Of a stretch of DNA of 64,000 nucleotides, positions 20,356-31,784 are shown one piece after another. Below the pieces are notes generated by a model. That model had not been told where the DNA came from. It saw nothing but the letters and a program-made list of their open reading frames with translations, and ran no database searches. The translations under genes were made by a program, and so were the position numbers. The first letter of the stretch is position 1. The number at the start of each line of letters is the position of its first letter. This DNA comes from Bostrychus sinensis (taxonomy: Eukaryota; Chordata; Actinopteri; Gobiiformes; Eleotridae). The DNA lies in NCBI GenBank assembly GCA_020698575.1, contig CM036241.1, forward strand, positions 37,803,855 to 37,867,854, in the 5' to 3' direction.

Positions 20356-21236
20356 TTAACCCTTAAACCCCAATTTTAAAAAGTTACGTTAAGTGACAAA
20401 AGTGTCCCCATCACAAAACCCCATAAAAAAAATGTATACATTCATATTTTTGCTACTTTTTTGCGTAAATCTATTAAGTAACCTGTGCCCTGATCATAAA
20501 TACCAAATACTTAATTATTTTTTTAATTGTAACCCTTTTTATGCCAGTGTATGTAACAGCATCTATTTTTTTTGTGAAATAGCATTTCTTTTTTTTGTAA
20601 AAAAAAAAAAAACAAACCCAAAAAACAAAAAAACAAAAACAAAACACATGCACACACACATATAAAATGAAATATTCTTCATACAGTATTCTCAAAGCAA
20701 ACTGGATTTTTTTTAGGGGGGTTAATACAGCCTTGGGTCTGTCAAATATTATCAACAACACTGATTTTTAGGGATAATTTTTTCCTGTGCTATGTACAAC
20801 CTAATATTCAACTCCTATTAAAACCCATTAAAACTGGTTGTGACTTTTTGTTTTTACAATAAATAAATAAATCCCCAATCCATCTAAATCAGTGTTCATC
20901 TTTGACAGACCCTCCGCTGCATACTCCTCCCTAACAAAATCTACTTTACAATACTAAAAAAATATTTCATTTTGTATGTGTGTGTGTTTTTCACAAAAAA
21001 TAAATACTATTACATACACTGGCATAAAAAGAGTTAAAATTCTGAAAATCATTAAATATTTGGTATTTATGATCAGGGCACAGGTTACTTAAAAGATTTA
21101 CACAAAAAAGTAGGAAAAAAGAAGGTATATATTTTTTATTTAGTTTTTTTCACAGGGACACTTTTGTCAAACAGGAGCAACGTAACAAATTTAGTTTGTG
21201 AGTTTAAAAATGACCTCACTGGGGCACAAGGGTTAT
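20356..21236. mobile_element. Foldback (long inverted repeat) element, piggyBac-like ends
   Basis: The element spans about 20360-21232. Left arm (about 20360-20580) and right arm (about 20990-21232) are reverse complements. Shared blocks include GACAAAAGTGTCCC, AAGTAACCTGTGCCCTGATC, ATAAATACCAAATA and TTTTTATGCCAGTGTATGTA. The symmetry continues inward: GTCTGTCAAA...AACACTGATT at 20738 faces AATCAGTGTT...TTTGACAGAC at 20888. Ends are CCCTT/AAGGG, flanked by TTAA on the left and TTAT on the right. The left arm lacks part of the outer sequence present in the right arm. A third, single-arm copy is at 63581. Confidence 0.78.
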
Positions 21237-21443
21237 TAAAAGTTAGCACTATTTTCCTAAGAGCTTTTTAAGAGTCTACAGGGGAAGTAAAGTACATTTA
21301 TATTATGAATAGCTTATACACAATGATGCAGTAATGACAGTAATTCTGAAAAAATGTGATAATAAAAATCTCATAGCCACAAGTTACTCTCAGTACAGGG
21401 TGATTCTGAGACCCCAGGAACTCTCAGGTCTATACTACATCAA

Positions 21444-21482
<39 letters not shown>

Positions 21483-22108
21483 AAACATACGCCTTCTGCT
21501 GGAGACACTTCACAGGACGTTCACCTGGAATTTGAGGGAAGCTTTATCCGAGGGTAAAACGTTAAGTCTGTCCCAGTTCTGATGTAAATGTGAAGGGAAA
21601 GTAACTCCTGTAGTGTTCAGAGGGGTTTCCCACTGAGAGCTGCAGGGGTTGGACCTGGATAGATAGATGAGGTCTGGGTCTAGGGCTGGGACTACACTAT
21701 AGGACTACAGTATAGGACTAACCTGGACTAACGGGGACTATAGTGAGTTCAGAGGGGTTTCCTGCTGAGAGCTGCAGGGGTTGGACCTGATGGATGAGCT
21801 CTGGGTTTAGGACTGGGACTGTATAGATTTACAGTAGGATTCACAGTGAGGTCTGTCCCGTGGATCATGTCTGACTGAGGACCAGAAAACTCACATATGT
21901 TCAACTAAAACTGATTTAAAACTGAAAAGAACTGAGAGTGATGTCTGCACGTCTGCGTTTCCTGTTAAAATGATAGTCTTTTGTTTGTTAAAACAGATAT
22001 AATTCTGAGGCAGTTTTTCCCAACCAGGGGTACGGGGACCCTAGGGGTACACAAGAACTTTGTAGGGGGTACTTAAAATTATTTCATAATTTTTGCAATA
22101 AACTAACA
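21237..22108. other. Intergenic with a local duplication
   Basis: CAGAGGGGTTTCC...CTGAGAGCTGCAGGGGTTGGACCTG occurs at 21618 and again at 21750, 132 bp apart, each followed by GATGAGGTCTGGG or GATGAGCTCTGGG. Weak 11-bp-type words (GGACTAACCTGGACTAACGG) lie between. 22012-22075 (CCAACCAGGGGTACGGGGACC) resembles an hAT-like end. Nothing coding. Confidence 0.45.
21444..21485. repeat. (AAC)n microsatellite
   Basis: About 12 perfect AAC triplets. Confidence 0.96.
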
Positions 22109-22429
22109 TTAAAGGTACTGGAAGCAGCATGTGCTCATACTGGTTTGAAAATGATACTGCAGTCTAAATCAAAACAATGGTCTGAGGGTTGCCAGTCTTT
22201 CCATTTTTCTGATTGGACGATCAGCCATGCAGTTTTAGTACCAAAAAAAGTAAACCAAAACAACTTGACCAGTTATGTAAAATATATTTTAAACTGTGAA
22301 TAAATGAGCTGTGCCATTGTAATCAGTAAAACTAATATTTGATTTAAACATGTTTACATAATATCTTATCAAACATGTGAGTAATTTTTATGAAATATAA
22401 AAAATATATACTGCTCATAACACCTTTAA
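22109..22429 (+). mobile_element. TTAA MITE, copy B (complete)
   Basis: The element spans 22113-22425 (313 bp) with TTAA on both sides. The left end is AGGTACTGGAAGCAGCATG; the right end read inward is AGGTGTTATGAGCAGTAT. This is the best-preserved member of the family in the window. Confidence 0.85.
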
Positions 22430-22815
22430 AACTTGTGAAAAACAAGCAAGCTCCATTTTTTTTTAAACTGCAAAAAAATATTTTTTAATAGACCTGGTTA
22501 ATTATCTTTTAGGTTTATTAGCTTATTTAAAAAGGAAGTTATTAAAATTATTATTTTTTTCTAGTAAATTTATTATGAAGTTAAGATTATTTTAATTTTG
22601 AAATATAAAAAATAAGTTAATTTAACAGAACTTCATATTGCCGTATTTTTTATATTCTTATTTTAAAGGCAGTTTTTTCTATCTTGAATTAGATTTTTAA
22701 AACAATAAATAGCATTTACAATTAAATAAACATAAAATGACTTTGCATATTCAGATTCAGATGTTTTCTAAGAGTTACAAGTAAAAAATATAAAAATATA
22801 AACAGGAGGAGATAG
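22430..22815. other. AT-rich intergenic, nothing recognised
   Basis: Very AT-rich, with runs such as TTATTTTTTTCTAG and ATATAAAAATATAAAC. No feature supported. Confidence 0.4.
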
Positions 22816-22818
22816 ATC

Positions 22819-23010
22819 AGTGGTTCTCAAACTATGGTACAGGGTCCACTGGTGGTACAAGTCTTTTTAGCTTTTAAAGTCATGATTCTGTTTGATTTAG
22901 AGCCAGTTTTATTCCTGTTTTATTCCTCCTTTAATTGGGGCTTGAAGTGTAAACCATTACTAAGACATGGTTTAGTCCTGGTTTGGTCCTTGTTTCATGT
23001 TTTGGCCTTA
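22819..23010 (+). mobile_element. hAT-like end with short 11-bp minisatellite
   Basis: CAGTGGTTCTCAAACTATGG then GGGTCCACTGGTGGTACAAG at the left is a typical hAT terminal pattern. It is followed at 22905-23000 by GTTTTATTCC and GGTTTAGTCCTGGTTTGGTCC units. The opposite end is not found. The order, hAT end then 11-bp units, is the same as at 41885. Confidence 0.6.
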
Positions 23011-23925
23011 CTGAGCAATGCATCTTTCTTGGTCACCTGGGTTAGTTCTCACCTTAGATCCTGCTGTAGTGTTTTGTTTTGTTTTTTTTTTGTGGGGGGG
23101 CTCTCAGTGGTCCTGTGGAGGTGTTGGATTACCCAGTTCAGGACTGGGATAATCAGGTTAAAGGGATTTTCTGCAGATTTGGGATCAGAGCGGCACACTT
23201 CACATTCGGAGTTTGATCTGTGTCAAAACTCACTCTGCACACTTCCTGTTTTCATACAGCAACATTACTATATAAATACCATTCCCACTAGGACAAACTA
23301 TTTACTATGTACTTTTTATAAAACATACTTTTATTTACTTTCACCCAAGTAGGTCCGGTAGTAGAAGTAGTAGTCAATATTAAGTCAGTAAAACCAAAGT
23401 GATACTGTATTGTAGACTATATGGACACTAGCAAGATGGACCCAAGTTCAGCAGTGAAAATCTCTACACTTCCCCATTTAAACCCCACCCCATCTCCTCT
23501 CTGACCCTGCCCCCCTCACCTGCAGGGGTCAGGGGTCAGCCTCAGGTGAGATCTGAATCCATTTATCAGCATTAGTCTCAGTCCATCTGCTGCAGCTGCT
23601 CACACTCAGGCACAGACACAGGCTAGAGTTTCACTGAAGATATTAATTCTGCTCTGATCACATTTATTTTCATTTTCGGCGGTCCAGGTTATACAGAGTG
23701 TACCCCAGAGTCAGAGTCAAAGAGTACTGAAAAAAGTGCAAAAGGTTTATAATGTAACGTTAATTTAGGGTTCCTCAGCATAACGTGTGTCAAATATTCA
23801 GAATCAGAACTGAGCAAAACTTTATATTATATTTTCATACATGGACATTGGTCATTTTGATTGCAGGATATGAGCAAATAGGGCATGAGTCCAACCTTTT
23901 TGTTCCTCTGCCTGGGTCAAAATGT
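23011..23925. other. Intergenic; possible conserved non-coding island at 23560-23690
   Basis: A 172-codon frame (22834-23352) spans a repeat and is not a gene. 23560-23690 is unique, balanced in composition and holds CCATCTGCTGCAGCTGCTC (paired E-boxes) and GATATTAATTC. This is a guess from appearance only. Confidence 0.3.
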
Positions 23926-25205
23926 TTTGTGTGTGTGTGTGTGTGTGTGAGACCAACCTGCTGTAAGTAAAAGGGAAAGGTTGTCCAAAGTAGACTGAAT
24001 TTGGCACACAACAAGACAACAAGAAAATAAACCACTGTCCCTAAAAATATCCCCAAGAACAGAGAGTCTCTTCTCTTCCCAAACTGCAAATCATAGTGGT
24101 TGTTTATCTATTTGCAATCTTTTGTTCCCGAAGTGTGATCCCAGGATCCCAAGGGAAGAGTCCACCACAAAGCTTCCCAGCTCTTTCCCAAACCTTGAGT
24201 AAGTGTGAGTTAATACAGCCAGATGGGTACAGATTTAGGAATTGATAAAGAGAATGGGGTCTAACCAAACTTTCTTCCAACGCCTGCCAGGACACTTCCA
24301 AATTTGATCGAAACCAGACAATCAGTGGTCTAAGTGTGAAAACCCAGTTGTAAAGTTTAAAGTCTGGGAGGAACAGACCTCCAGCTTTTCTTTCACACTA
24401 CATTGTCTGAAGGTTAACGCAAGGGATGTTTACCATTCCATACACATTTAATGACAGCTGATTGTAGCTTTGGCCTATATATTCAGGCAGTGGAAAGTGC
24501 TATCATTGAACTACTGAAATTCACTCTGGGCAGTATATTCATTTTAATCTCTGAAATGTGGCTACAAATTGAATTTTGAAATATTTTTAGACCACCTTCT
24601 CTAAGTCCAAAATGATCTTACCTAATGTTTAATCAAAGTTGTATTTTATTATGTCTAGGATTCACAGGTACATCTCTGTGCCCATATATGTATGTAAAAT
24701 GTTCAACCACAACAAAGGGTCTCGAGGGAGCTCTGGGCTTCACTGGTGCTAGCAACCTGTGTGCACGTTCCATCTCCAGGCCCCCTTCAAAGTCACTCTC
24801 CAATATCTCTGGGAGTACTTTTTAAGGAATGTCTTTGTATATATATATTTCTTGGGGAATATATAAATTTGAAGGTTCAAATGTCTTCCTCTGTCCTCAA
24901 ATTCGGACAATCTTACATTCAAAGTCTCAATGTCAGACTGCTGGCAGAGAGTCACAACACTGCCTCTCTGCTTTCTCCAGCACGTCCAAGGCTTCTGCAC
25001 TGTTTACCTGTGTTAGCACATTGGTCATCTTCGCTTCAAAGGCAGAGACTGCCCTTCGTGTCTCAAATAACTGACTCTGAAGATCTGCAAAATTATTCAT
25101 TTGATCCTTTTTCGTTTGTCTCGTTAGCTGCATTACTCTGGTGTCTGGCTCACTGGAAGTGTTGTCGGTCGGCGCCATCGATGAGGACAGCTTTAGCATT
25201 AACAT
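23926..25205 (-). mobile_element. Internally deleted, 5'-truncated L1-type LINE
   Basis: Order on the minus strand is ORF1 then the C-terminal part of ORF2. ORF1 starts near 25178 (MAPTDNTSSEPD). It has a coiled-coil-like middle (LNVRLSEFEDRGRHLNLQI near 24900) after a frameshift, and the L1 ORF1 signature LEMERAHRLLAP near 24760. It fades at about 24690. ORF2 resumes at about 24620 with MNILPRVNFSSSMIAL, then GGLFLPDFKLYNW (about 24350), VSWQALEESLVRPHSLYQFL (about 24240) and a frameshifted IFRDSGLFS...KFSL end near 24000. Endonuclease and most of the reverse transcriptase are missing. A GT run at 23929-23949 marks the 3' side. Confidence 0.82.
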
Positions 25206-25943
25206 TAGCTGTTAGCGTTCAACAGTGTCTGCAGTAATGTCAACTCCACTGTACTTTTTTAGTAATTTGGCATCTTGGTCAAATTCAAAATATTTAAAAA
25301 GGCTGTATACGCCTCCAGGAGGTAATACTATAGAATAATAACCCAATAAGGTAAAATAGCTGCGATGATGGTGGAGCTCCGCTATCAAGCGGCCATCTTA
25401 TTCACTTCCTACCTGGAAGTCTCCCATGTGTCAAAGCCTTTGTTGTTACCTAACACTGTTGTTACATTGAAACAGTTATTATTCATTTATTTTGCAATTA
25501 TAATTCTTTCTGTGGTCTATCTACAAAATCTCGGCTCCAAGTGGCACACTTCTCCCCCTGACCTCTCACCTCTGACCTGCTCCTGTCTGCTACACCAACA
25601 GGAGCAGGGCCAGATTGTACAAGGACAGAGGTTGCAGCCCAGGTGAGCCCCAGGTCAGAGCTCAGGTGAGCCTCAGGTGAAAAGCATCTGTTCCTCCACA
25701 GGTCTGCCTCCTTCACCCCATCTGCAATCCTCAGTCACTCATGTATTCACTTATGTATTCAGTCATTCACTCAGTCATGTATTCAGTACAAATCTTACTG
25801 CAGTGATATTAAAATTCTGTTACTGTTGTGATTATTTAAGAATAGAAGTCAACAATAACAAAAAATACTATATTATATTTAAGTTTTTAACTAATTCTGT
25901 GGTAAAAATTAGATTAAAACAAATGAGTTCTCAAATTTTCTGG
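25206..25943. other. Intergenic; possible L1 5' flank
   Basis: 25370-25425 (GCGGCCATCTTATTCACTTCC) resembles a LINE 5' UTR motif and would be upstream of the L1 on the minus strand. 25735-25795 has a TCACTCATGTATTCA short tandem repeat. No exon. Confidence 0.35.
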
Positions 25944-26140
25944 AATACCTAGCCTGGCCTGCCAGACAAACTCTTACAAAGAAGTTATCACAATCACAGG
26001 TGGAGTATACAGTGCACTGCTGACCTATAACCCAAACAAACATGGTGGATTTTTGCTGGTTTTGCCCATGGATGTAAAACATCAGAATACATCGTATTAT
26101 GAGGAGTGTGTGCAGGTGAAACTATCATTACCTTGTTACA
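25944..26140 (+). mobile_element. Truncated copy of the TAGCCTGG transposon
   Basis: CTAGCCTGGCCTGCCAGACAAACTC and TCACAGGTGGAGT...ACCCAAACAAAC, then AAAACATCAGAATAC, are colinear with the left part of the complete element at 55047-55810. Its right half is missing. Confidence 0.72.
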
Positions 26141-26306
26141 AATGCACCTGCATGTGTCCTTTAGTCAAAAATGACTCAGTTCAGAACTGCTGTCCTCTTT
26201 TTATTTTAGCTTAATGAAATCAAAATACAGTGGGAAATCAAGCAGATATATAGAATATCTTCTCCCGGGAGAGAGGGCTCCTGGTCCGTGTACCTTTCAT
26301 TCAATA
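26141..26306. other. Intergenic, nothing recognised
   Basis: Short unique spacer between two mobile elements. Confidence 0.3.
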
Positions 26307-26640
26307 ATAATAATAATGCATTAGTCTTATATAGCTCTTTTCTAGACACTCAAAGTCGCTTTACAATTTGGTGCATTATTCATTCTCTCCTCAGTCACAC
26401 TCGGTGGTGGTGAGCAACTTCTGTAGCCACAGCTGCCCTGGGGCAGACTGACAGAAGCATGGCTGTCATTTTGTGCCTATGGCCCAATCACCACCAAACA
26501 CAGTCAACATTCATACAGGCAAGGTGGATGAAGTGTCTTGCCCAAGGACACAAGAACAGTATGCAATGCCAGTTGTGGGACTTGAACTGCCAACCTTTGG
26601 GTTAGTGGGCAAGCTTCTCTACCGACTGAGCTACACTCAA
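26307..26640 (-). mobile_element. tRNA-derived SINE, near full length
   Basis: Read on the minus strand, it begins GTGTAGCTCAGTCGGTAGAG (A-box-like) at about 26637. Next is GGTTGGCAGTTCAAGTCCC (B-box-like) near 26590-26570, then GTCCTTGGGCAAGACACTTC. It ends with GTAAAGCGACTTTGAGTGTC, AGAAAAGAGCTATATAAGAC and an (ATT)n tail at 26307-26320. The LINE-like 3' tail suggests mobilisation by a partner LINE. The tRNA-like head is too diverged to be a functional tRNA. Confidence 0.82.
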
Positions 26641-27510
26641 TTGGTTTTCATTTGAGAAACAAAAATCAAAAAATTAAAAAGAAAAAGGTTTATTTTTTCC
26701 ATTTTTTTTATGTAAAAGGAAAAAAACAAAAACAAAAACAAATAACGGATTGATTTTTCATTTTTCAATTTGATGCTTAGTATAAAAAATGAACATTTGA
26801 GGACTGGCTCAAGAATGTAATTCAATATTTAATTTTTCTTTAATGGTTATACGTGACCTGGAAGTTGATCCTGTGTGGTCTGTATATCTAACACTTCATT
26901 GTCACAACAGTGACAGCAGTTAAAAGCTTTGCTTCACTCCCTCTTGGACTTAGTTAAACCAGTGATTTTCAACATTTCAGAGCCACGACTCCAGGAGAAA
27001 CTTCGCTGATATTTGGACCCTCCACCCGTTGTACCCTTCCCTCGCTGTCTATGGTGCTGAAAACAAAAGTGCTGTAAAAGACCATCAGATGACATTATTA
27101 TTGCTCAAAATAAAAATCTGGCTTTAACTTTACACTTTTAATATTAAAGAAATGGACTCATAGCAGAAAAAAACAAACAAACAAAAACAAAAAAACAACT
27201 AAATGAAGCGTGCTTGTCTTTGTCAACAAGTGAGTAGCTACCTAGAGGAGAGAGAAAAACTGCTGCTCTGAACGAGCTCTCATTTTTAGCAACAGACTAC
27301 CTCTCCATGACCTTTTTCATGCTGTTTTGTTAAATTTAATAGCTTTTAGTTTCATATTATGTGTAATGATCTTCAGAGCAGACACACTGAGGATAGCTGA
27401 TGTAACCTTAACTAGAGCAGTATCTCCAGCCTTTAGCTGATGGCCTGTGGCCGCTGTTGAGCACAGGCTGGGGGCAACCGCGCACATGAACCAAGAACTG
27501 CCATGGCACA
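26641..27510. other. Intergenic, AT-rich, hAT-like end at 26958
   Basis: 26640-26825 is dominated by AAAAAC and TTTTT runs. CCAGTGATTTTCAACATTTC at 26959 is a decayed CAGTGGTTCTCAA-type end. Nothing coding. Confidence 0.4.
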
Positions 27511-27512
27511 TT

Positions 27513-27797
27513 GGGACTGGGTGATGCGGAGGACTGGGGTCAGACCAGGACCAGATGTGGACCTGGATTACCTAGGGGATTTGGGCACAGACCCTCGCGG
27601 ATCCTGTAGACAATGTAGCTTCTGTTTGGGGCTGTGCTGCTGCTGTCAGGCTCTCAGCTGATTCACCTCAAGATTTCTCTTAATGTTCTGAGTACACTGC
27701 CTGCAGAATCCATGAGGGTCTGTGCCCAAATCCCCTACGTAATCCAGGTCCACGTCTGGTCCTGGTCTGACCCTGGTCCTCCACATTCACCCAACTG
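27513..27797. repeat. Long inverted repeat (hairpin), ~105-bp arms
   Basis: Left arm 27513-27618 and right arm 27693-27797 are reverse complements with few mismatches over about 80 bp. The left arm includes GGTCAGACCAGGACCAGA and GGGGATTTGGGCACAGACCC; the right arm includes GGGTCTGTGCCCAAATCCCC and TCTGGTCCTGGTCTGACCC. The spacer is about 74 bp. It contains no long reading frame. It may be a MITE with long arms or a local inverted duplication. Confidence 0.88.
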
Positions 27798-29369
27798 GGT
27801 GATCTGAAATTTTAAAATTGGCATCGGCATCTGTATCAGCTATAGAAAAACACATATTGGCCGACCTCTGGTAGCACTACAAAAGTAAAACTTAAAATAG
27901 ACATCTAACAGTTATCTTCTTCCAAATAAATGTCCAGAGTTCATTTAGCTCTGACTTTTCCACATGAATATTACTGCTCAAAAAAATAAAAAAAATAAAG
28001 GGACACTTTTAAATCAGAGTATAGCATCAGTCTATTAAACTTTGGGTATATTGAGCTGGTCAGTTCAAGGCCACTGACATTTGTTTTCATCTCATCATTT
28101 TCTGTTACAGTTTTCATAGTTTTGCATTTGGGTGAGGTCACTATCACTCTGCAGAGTTGGCACAGGCAGCCCAACTCCTCCCGGATGGCATTGCCAGAAG
28201 GTTTAATGTGTTCATTTTGAAGTTGCTGCCATAAAAATTCTGCAAGGTGGACTAACCTGTCAGATTGCTATTTTACTTAGATTTTTGTGGTGTCTTTGAA
28301 TATTACTAAAAGGAACAAAAAGAACAGACTATAAACATGAACTACACTTGAATGTGAGACAGATTTATGAGTATACAGTCTGTACAAGTGCAGAACTGTG
28401 GCCTGAGGTCCTTTTGTTACACTTATTTTACAGTTATTTAACGTTGCAGAGTCTTTCATTTCTCAGACACTACAGTCCTGTGTGTGTTCCAGCTGCTGAA
28501 ATCTGAACCTCCGCTCCCTACAAGAGAGGGCACTGCTCAGCACTTTTACTCTGGGGTCAGAGGGCACCACTCAGCACTTTCTCTGATGACCTCTGACCTT
28601 TAGACATGATCACAGCAGCGGCAGTAGAAGAACAAGTGGGTTTGGTGGTGGAATACTACTAGGCTAGGAGGCTATGAAGAAAAGGAATCTGGAAAAAATC
28701 TTGAATCGCTAAAAATATGGCTCCAGGAAAAATGTTGAATGTTGAATGCCTCAGTCCAACAGTTGGCTCAGATCCACCTGGACCTGGAGAGACCCCAGAG
28801 ACCCAAGGGACCCCAGAGACCTCCTCACAGTGCACTGGACGGACAGAACAGAGAGCAATTGTAAGTAACAGATGAAGATGAGTGAGTGAACTGGTGCAGG
28901 AGGTGCAGCGTGGCAGATCTCATAGACACATAGGGTGTTTCCCAATTACCAGGATCCTTCGGCTCTTCCGAAACAAAGCCAGGCTGCTAACACTGCATGG
29001 GAGTGTGCTGCTGTGTTGTATCACTTGATCAAATATTACACATTAAAAACATGGTTCTATAATAAAGAACAACTTGAAAGTGGTCAGGCAGCCAAACATG
29101 AACATGTTTTTGTGTCCTCGTGTCTTATGATTAAAAAAAAAAAATCTACCAAGAATGCTTAGAAAAAATGTCATAGTAAAAAAAATTACAAACATATGAG
29201 TAGGTCCAGTGTATCCCTTCATCATTAGAGATTGGCAAAACGAATTTGACTATTAGCCTATAAAAATGACTCTCCTTAATGTGCCGTAATGTGCTTTTAA
29301 ATGTGTGTCTCTTTATCCTGTTATTTGCTGCACTGTGAGGCAGTAATATACAGTATTTTATTATTTTCT
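27798..29369. other. Intergenic, nothing recognised
   Basis: No exon supported. 28780-28825 holds a small tandem GAGACCCCAGAGACCCAAGG repeat. 28520-28590 has two AGAGGGCAC..CTCAGCACTTT units 47 bp apart. Confidence 0.35.
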
Positions 29370-29691
29370 CTTGTAAGTAAGGTTGGGTACCATTCAGATT
29401 TTTCAATACCGTTTGATACCAGCACTTAAACAATACCTGGTTTTTGATAGCGGTACCTATTTTTTTCTGATGCCTATGATGAGCTAATTCATCTTAATAA
29501 AAGACCCATTTTTGGAGCAACATTCTTAGCTGTATGTTAAAACCAGCAGTTTGTATGATTTATTCTGTGTTATTGATTGAATTCGTGCAAAGGAACATTA
29601 AAGGTCCCACTAGGTACTGAAACTTGAATAAAAAATATTTTTTTTTGATACCACAAGGTATGGTTTATCTCTACCCAGCCCTAGTTGTAAG
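29370..29691. mobile_element. Short hAT-like MITE (GGTTGGGTACC ends)
   Basis: The element spans 29378-29683. It starts TAAGGTTGGGTACCATTC and ends CTCTACCCAGCCCTA. Flanking 8-mers CTTGTAAG (29370-29377) and GTTGTAAG (29684-29691) differ at one base. GATACC words near both ends add internal symmetry. Non-coding, 306 bp. Confidence 0.8.
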
Positions 29692-30734
29692 GACATTTAT
29701 ATAGTATTTAAGTTTGTCTTAATTGTTAAATAAAGTAAAGAAGCCACAGAGGATCCACAGGTGCATCCTTTGTGAATTATCCAAGTACAGGAGACGAGCT
29801 CCGGAGGACATGGGGACCTGTGGGTTAATGGTTGACTCTGATGGAGGTGAAACTTGTTTTAAACAAGAGCAGAAAGAGCAGGTGCTGCACATACACTGAC
29901 CTAGAATCAGCCAATCAGAGGACAGACACAGACTCACCTGTCTCTCACCTATTTCTGTGAGAACAAACACAGCTGGAACCAGTCTGCCTCTGACAGAGCT
30001 GCTAAAAAGAACAGGCTACACTCTTAATAAGTTTGCATTGGCAGAAGATGATGCATGGATATATTTAATTTAATTGTGTCTATTTTTACAAACTTGTAAC
30101 CAGCTGTCAATTTAGAGTTGTATTCATTAAAATATGTTTAAGTTCATGGTTCACCACTTCATTTACATATATGTTTACAGCCAATGCTATAGTGACATAA
30201 AAGACCTTAAAATGGAGGACCATTTTCCAACTCGACTCAGTTTTTCTGTTTTTGTCGTTCTGTTTAAATTCCCTTTCTCCTGCTTCTCTATAATCCTGTC
30301 CATGTTTTGGTCCAGACGCCATTCACCTCTTCTAAAGACTGACCTCTGACCCCTGCAGCCTCGTGCACGCTCCCCAACACAGCGCACGTGAGCTGACACA
30401 CATTAATCCTTTCATTTCATCCATTCACATTCAAATGTCAGCCCCACCTCCCTCCGTCCAATCAGAACGCAGGATTACCGCCGCATCACGGAGAATGGGC
30501 TTAAGACTGGATTTACATCCAAAAGAGGTTTTCACTGTGTGTTGGTGATATTATTAACGCCGAGCTGGGTTTTATCAGCAAAACAAAATAAAAAAACAAC
30601 TAGAGGAGAAGCACTCCTGGTTCGGAGGAGCAGACAGGAGCAGCGACTGTGCATTCTGTATTTATGATGTGTTTCGGTATAAACACAGTTTCAGAACAAT
30701 GAACGTCAGCTTCTATACTTTCAAAACTCCTCTT
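29692..30734. other. Intergenic; possible conserved non-coding island at 30380-30570
   Basis: 30380-30570 is unique sequence with several homeodomain-like TTAAT/TTATTAAC words and a CCAATCAGAACGC box. Conservation cannot be judged here. Open frames on both strands at 30107-30548 overlap each other and show no domain. Confidence 0.3.
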
Positions 30735-31230
30735 AGTGCTGGAAACAGGACTAAAACCAGGACTAAACCGGGACTAAAGCAAGAATAAATCAGGGCTAAA
30801 CTAATACTAAACCAGGTCTAAAGAGGTCAAAACAGGTTCAAATCAGGACTAAGCCAAGTCTAAACCAGGTCTAAACAAAGGCTAAACCAAGACTAAACCA
30901 GGACTAAAGCAGGGCTAAAGCAGGACAAAAATCAAGTCTAAACCAGGTCTAAACAAAGGCTAAACCAAGCCTAAAGCAGGACTAAAGCAGGACAAAAATC
31001 AAGTCTAAACCAGGTCTAAACAAAGGCTAAACCAAGACTAAACCAGGACTAAAGCATGGCTAAAGCAGGACTAAGTGAGGACTAAACCAACACTGAAGCA
31101 AGGCCTAAGAGCAAGGACTAAACCAGGACTAAACCAGGGCTAAACCATGTCCAGACCAGTGCTAAACCAGGACTAGACCAGGTCTAAACAGATCAAAACC
31201 AGGTCTAAACCAGGTCTAAACCAGGTGGTC
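30735..31230 (+). repeat. 11-bp minisatellite, long array (~45 units)
   Basis: Units such as ACCAGGACTAA, ACCAGGTCTAA and GCAGGGCTAA recur every 11 bp. A higher-order phrase AAGTCTAAACCAGGTCTAAA starts at 30856, 30934 and 31001, spaced about seven then six units. The array is in forward orientation and has no coding frame. Confidence 0.92.
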
Positions 31231-31784
31231 ATAATGTTATAGCTGATCTCTGTGTGTGGTAATGTGCCTCCAGTCTTTGGATCATTTCAGCTTAGAACAC
31301 TTTACACCAACAGCAATCAACTCAACAGCCTCTTCTCTCTTTGTATGGCTCACGTGCACGCCCCTCTGTCTCTGGCACTCCTCTCCTCATGCACGCCTTC
31401 TGTGACATGCGCGCTCCTGTCTGAAGAGCCCTCTCCACTTGCTCCTCTCTCTGACAAAGATCTGATTCGGGCTCCACTTCATTTTCTCTCTCACTCAAAC
31501 ACAAGAGTCTCAGGACAAAGGCGGCTCCGTCCACACTAACGGGATTTTCACTTTCTCTGTTCGCACTAACGAGATTTCAGAAACTGATCCCACAACACTT
31601 AAACCACAAATGAGCTTTTTGTCTGAAAGAAAAACTAGTTCCACTTAGTTTTGTCCTGGACCTCTTAACTCTGCAGATTTTGTTGCATTTTAAGGCATTT
31701 TTCTCTCAAACTTTGCTTCAGTTTTAGGATCAGAGAATATTTCATATTTGATAAAGTAAATATATAAAGAGTAAGTCACACCAA
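31231..31784. other. Intergenic, nothing recognised
   Basis: 31340-31540 is pyrimidine-rich with CpGs. The open frame at 31252-31539 and its antisense partner are composition artefacts. Confidence 0.35.

Noticed and set aside
22834..23352. A 172-codon plus-strand frame
   Set aside because: It runs through an hAT-like end and 11-bp repeat units and shows no domain or splice context.
26560..26640. A functional tRNA gene suggested by A- and B-box-like sequences
   Set aside because: The sequence continues into a SINE body and LINE-like tail, and the boxes are diverged. It is a SINE head.
30735..31230. The 11-bp arrays as a CRISPR array or plant-type telomere repeat
   Set aside because: Units are contiguous with no unique spacers, and the period is 11 bp rather than 6-7 bp. 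The genome context is vertebrate.
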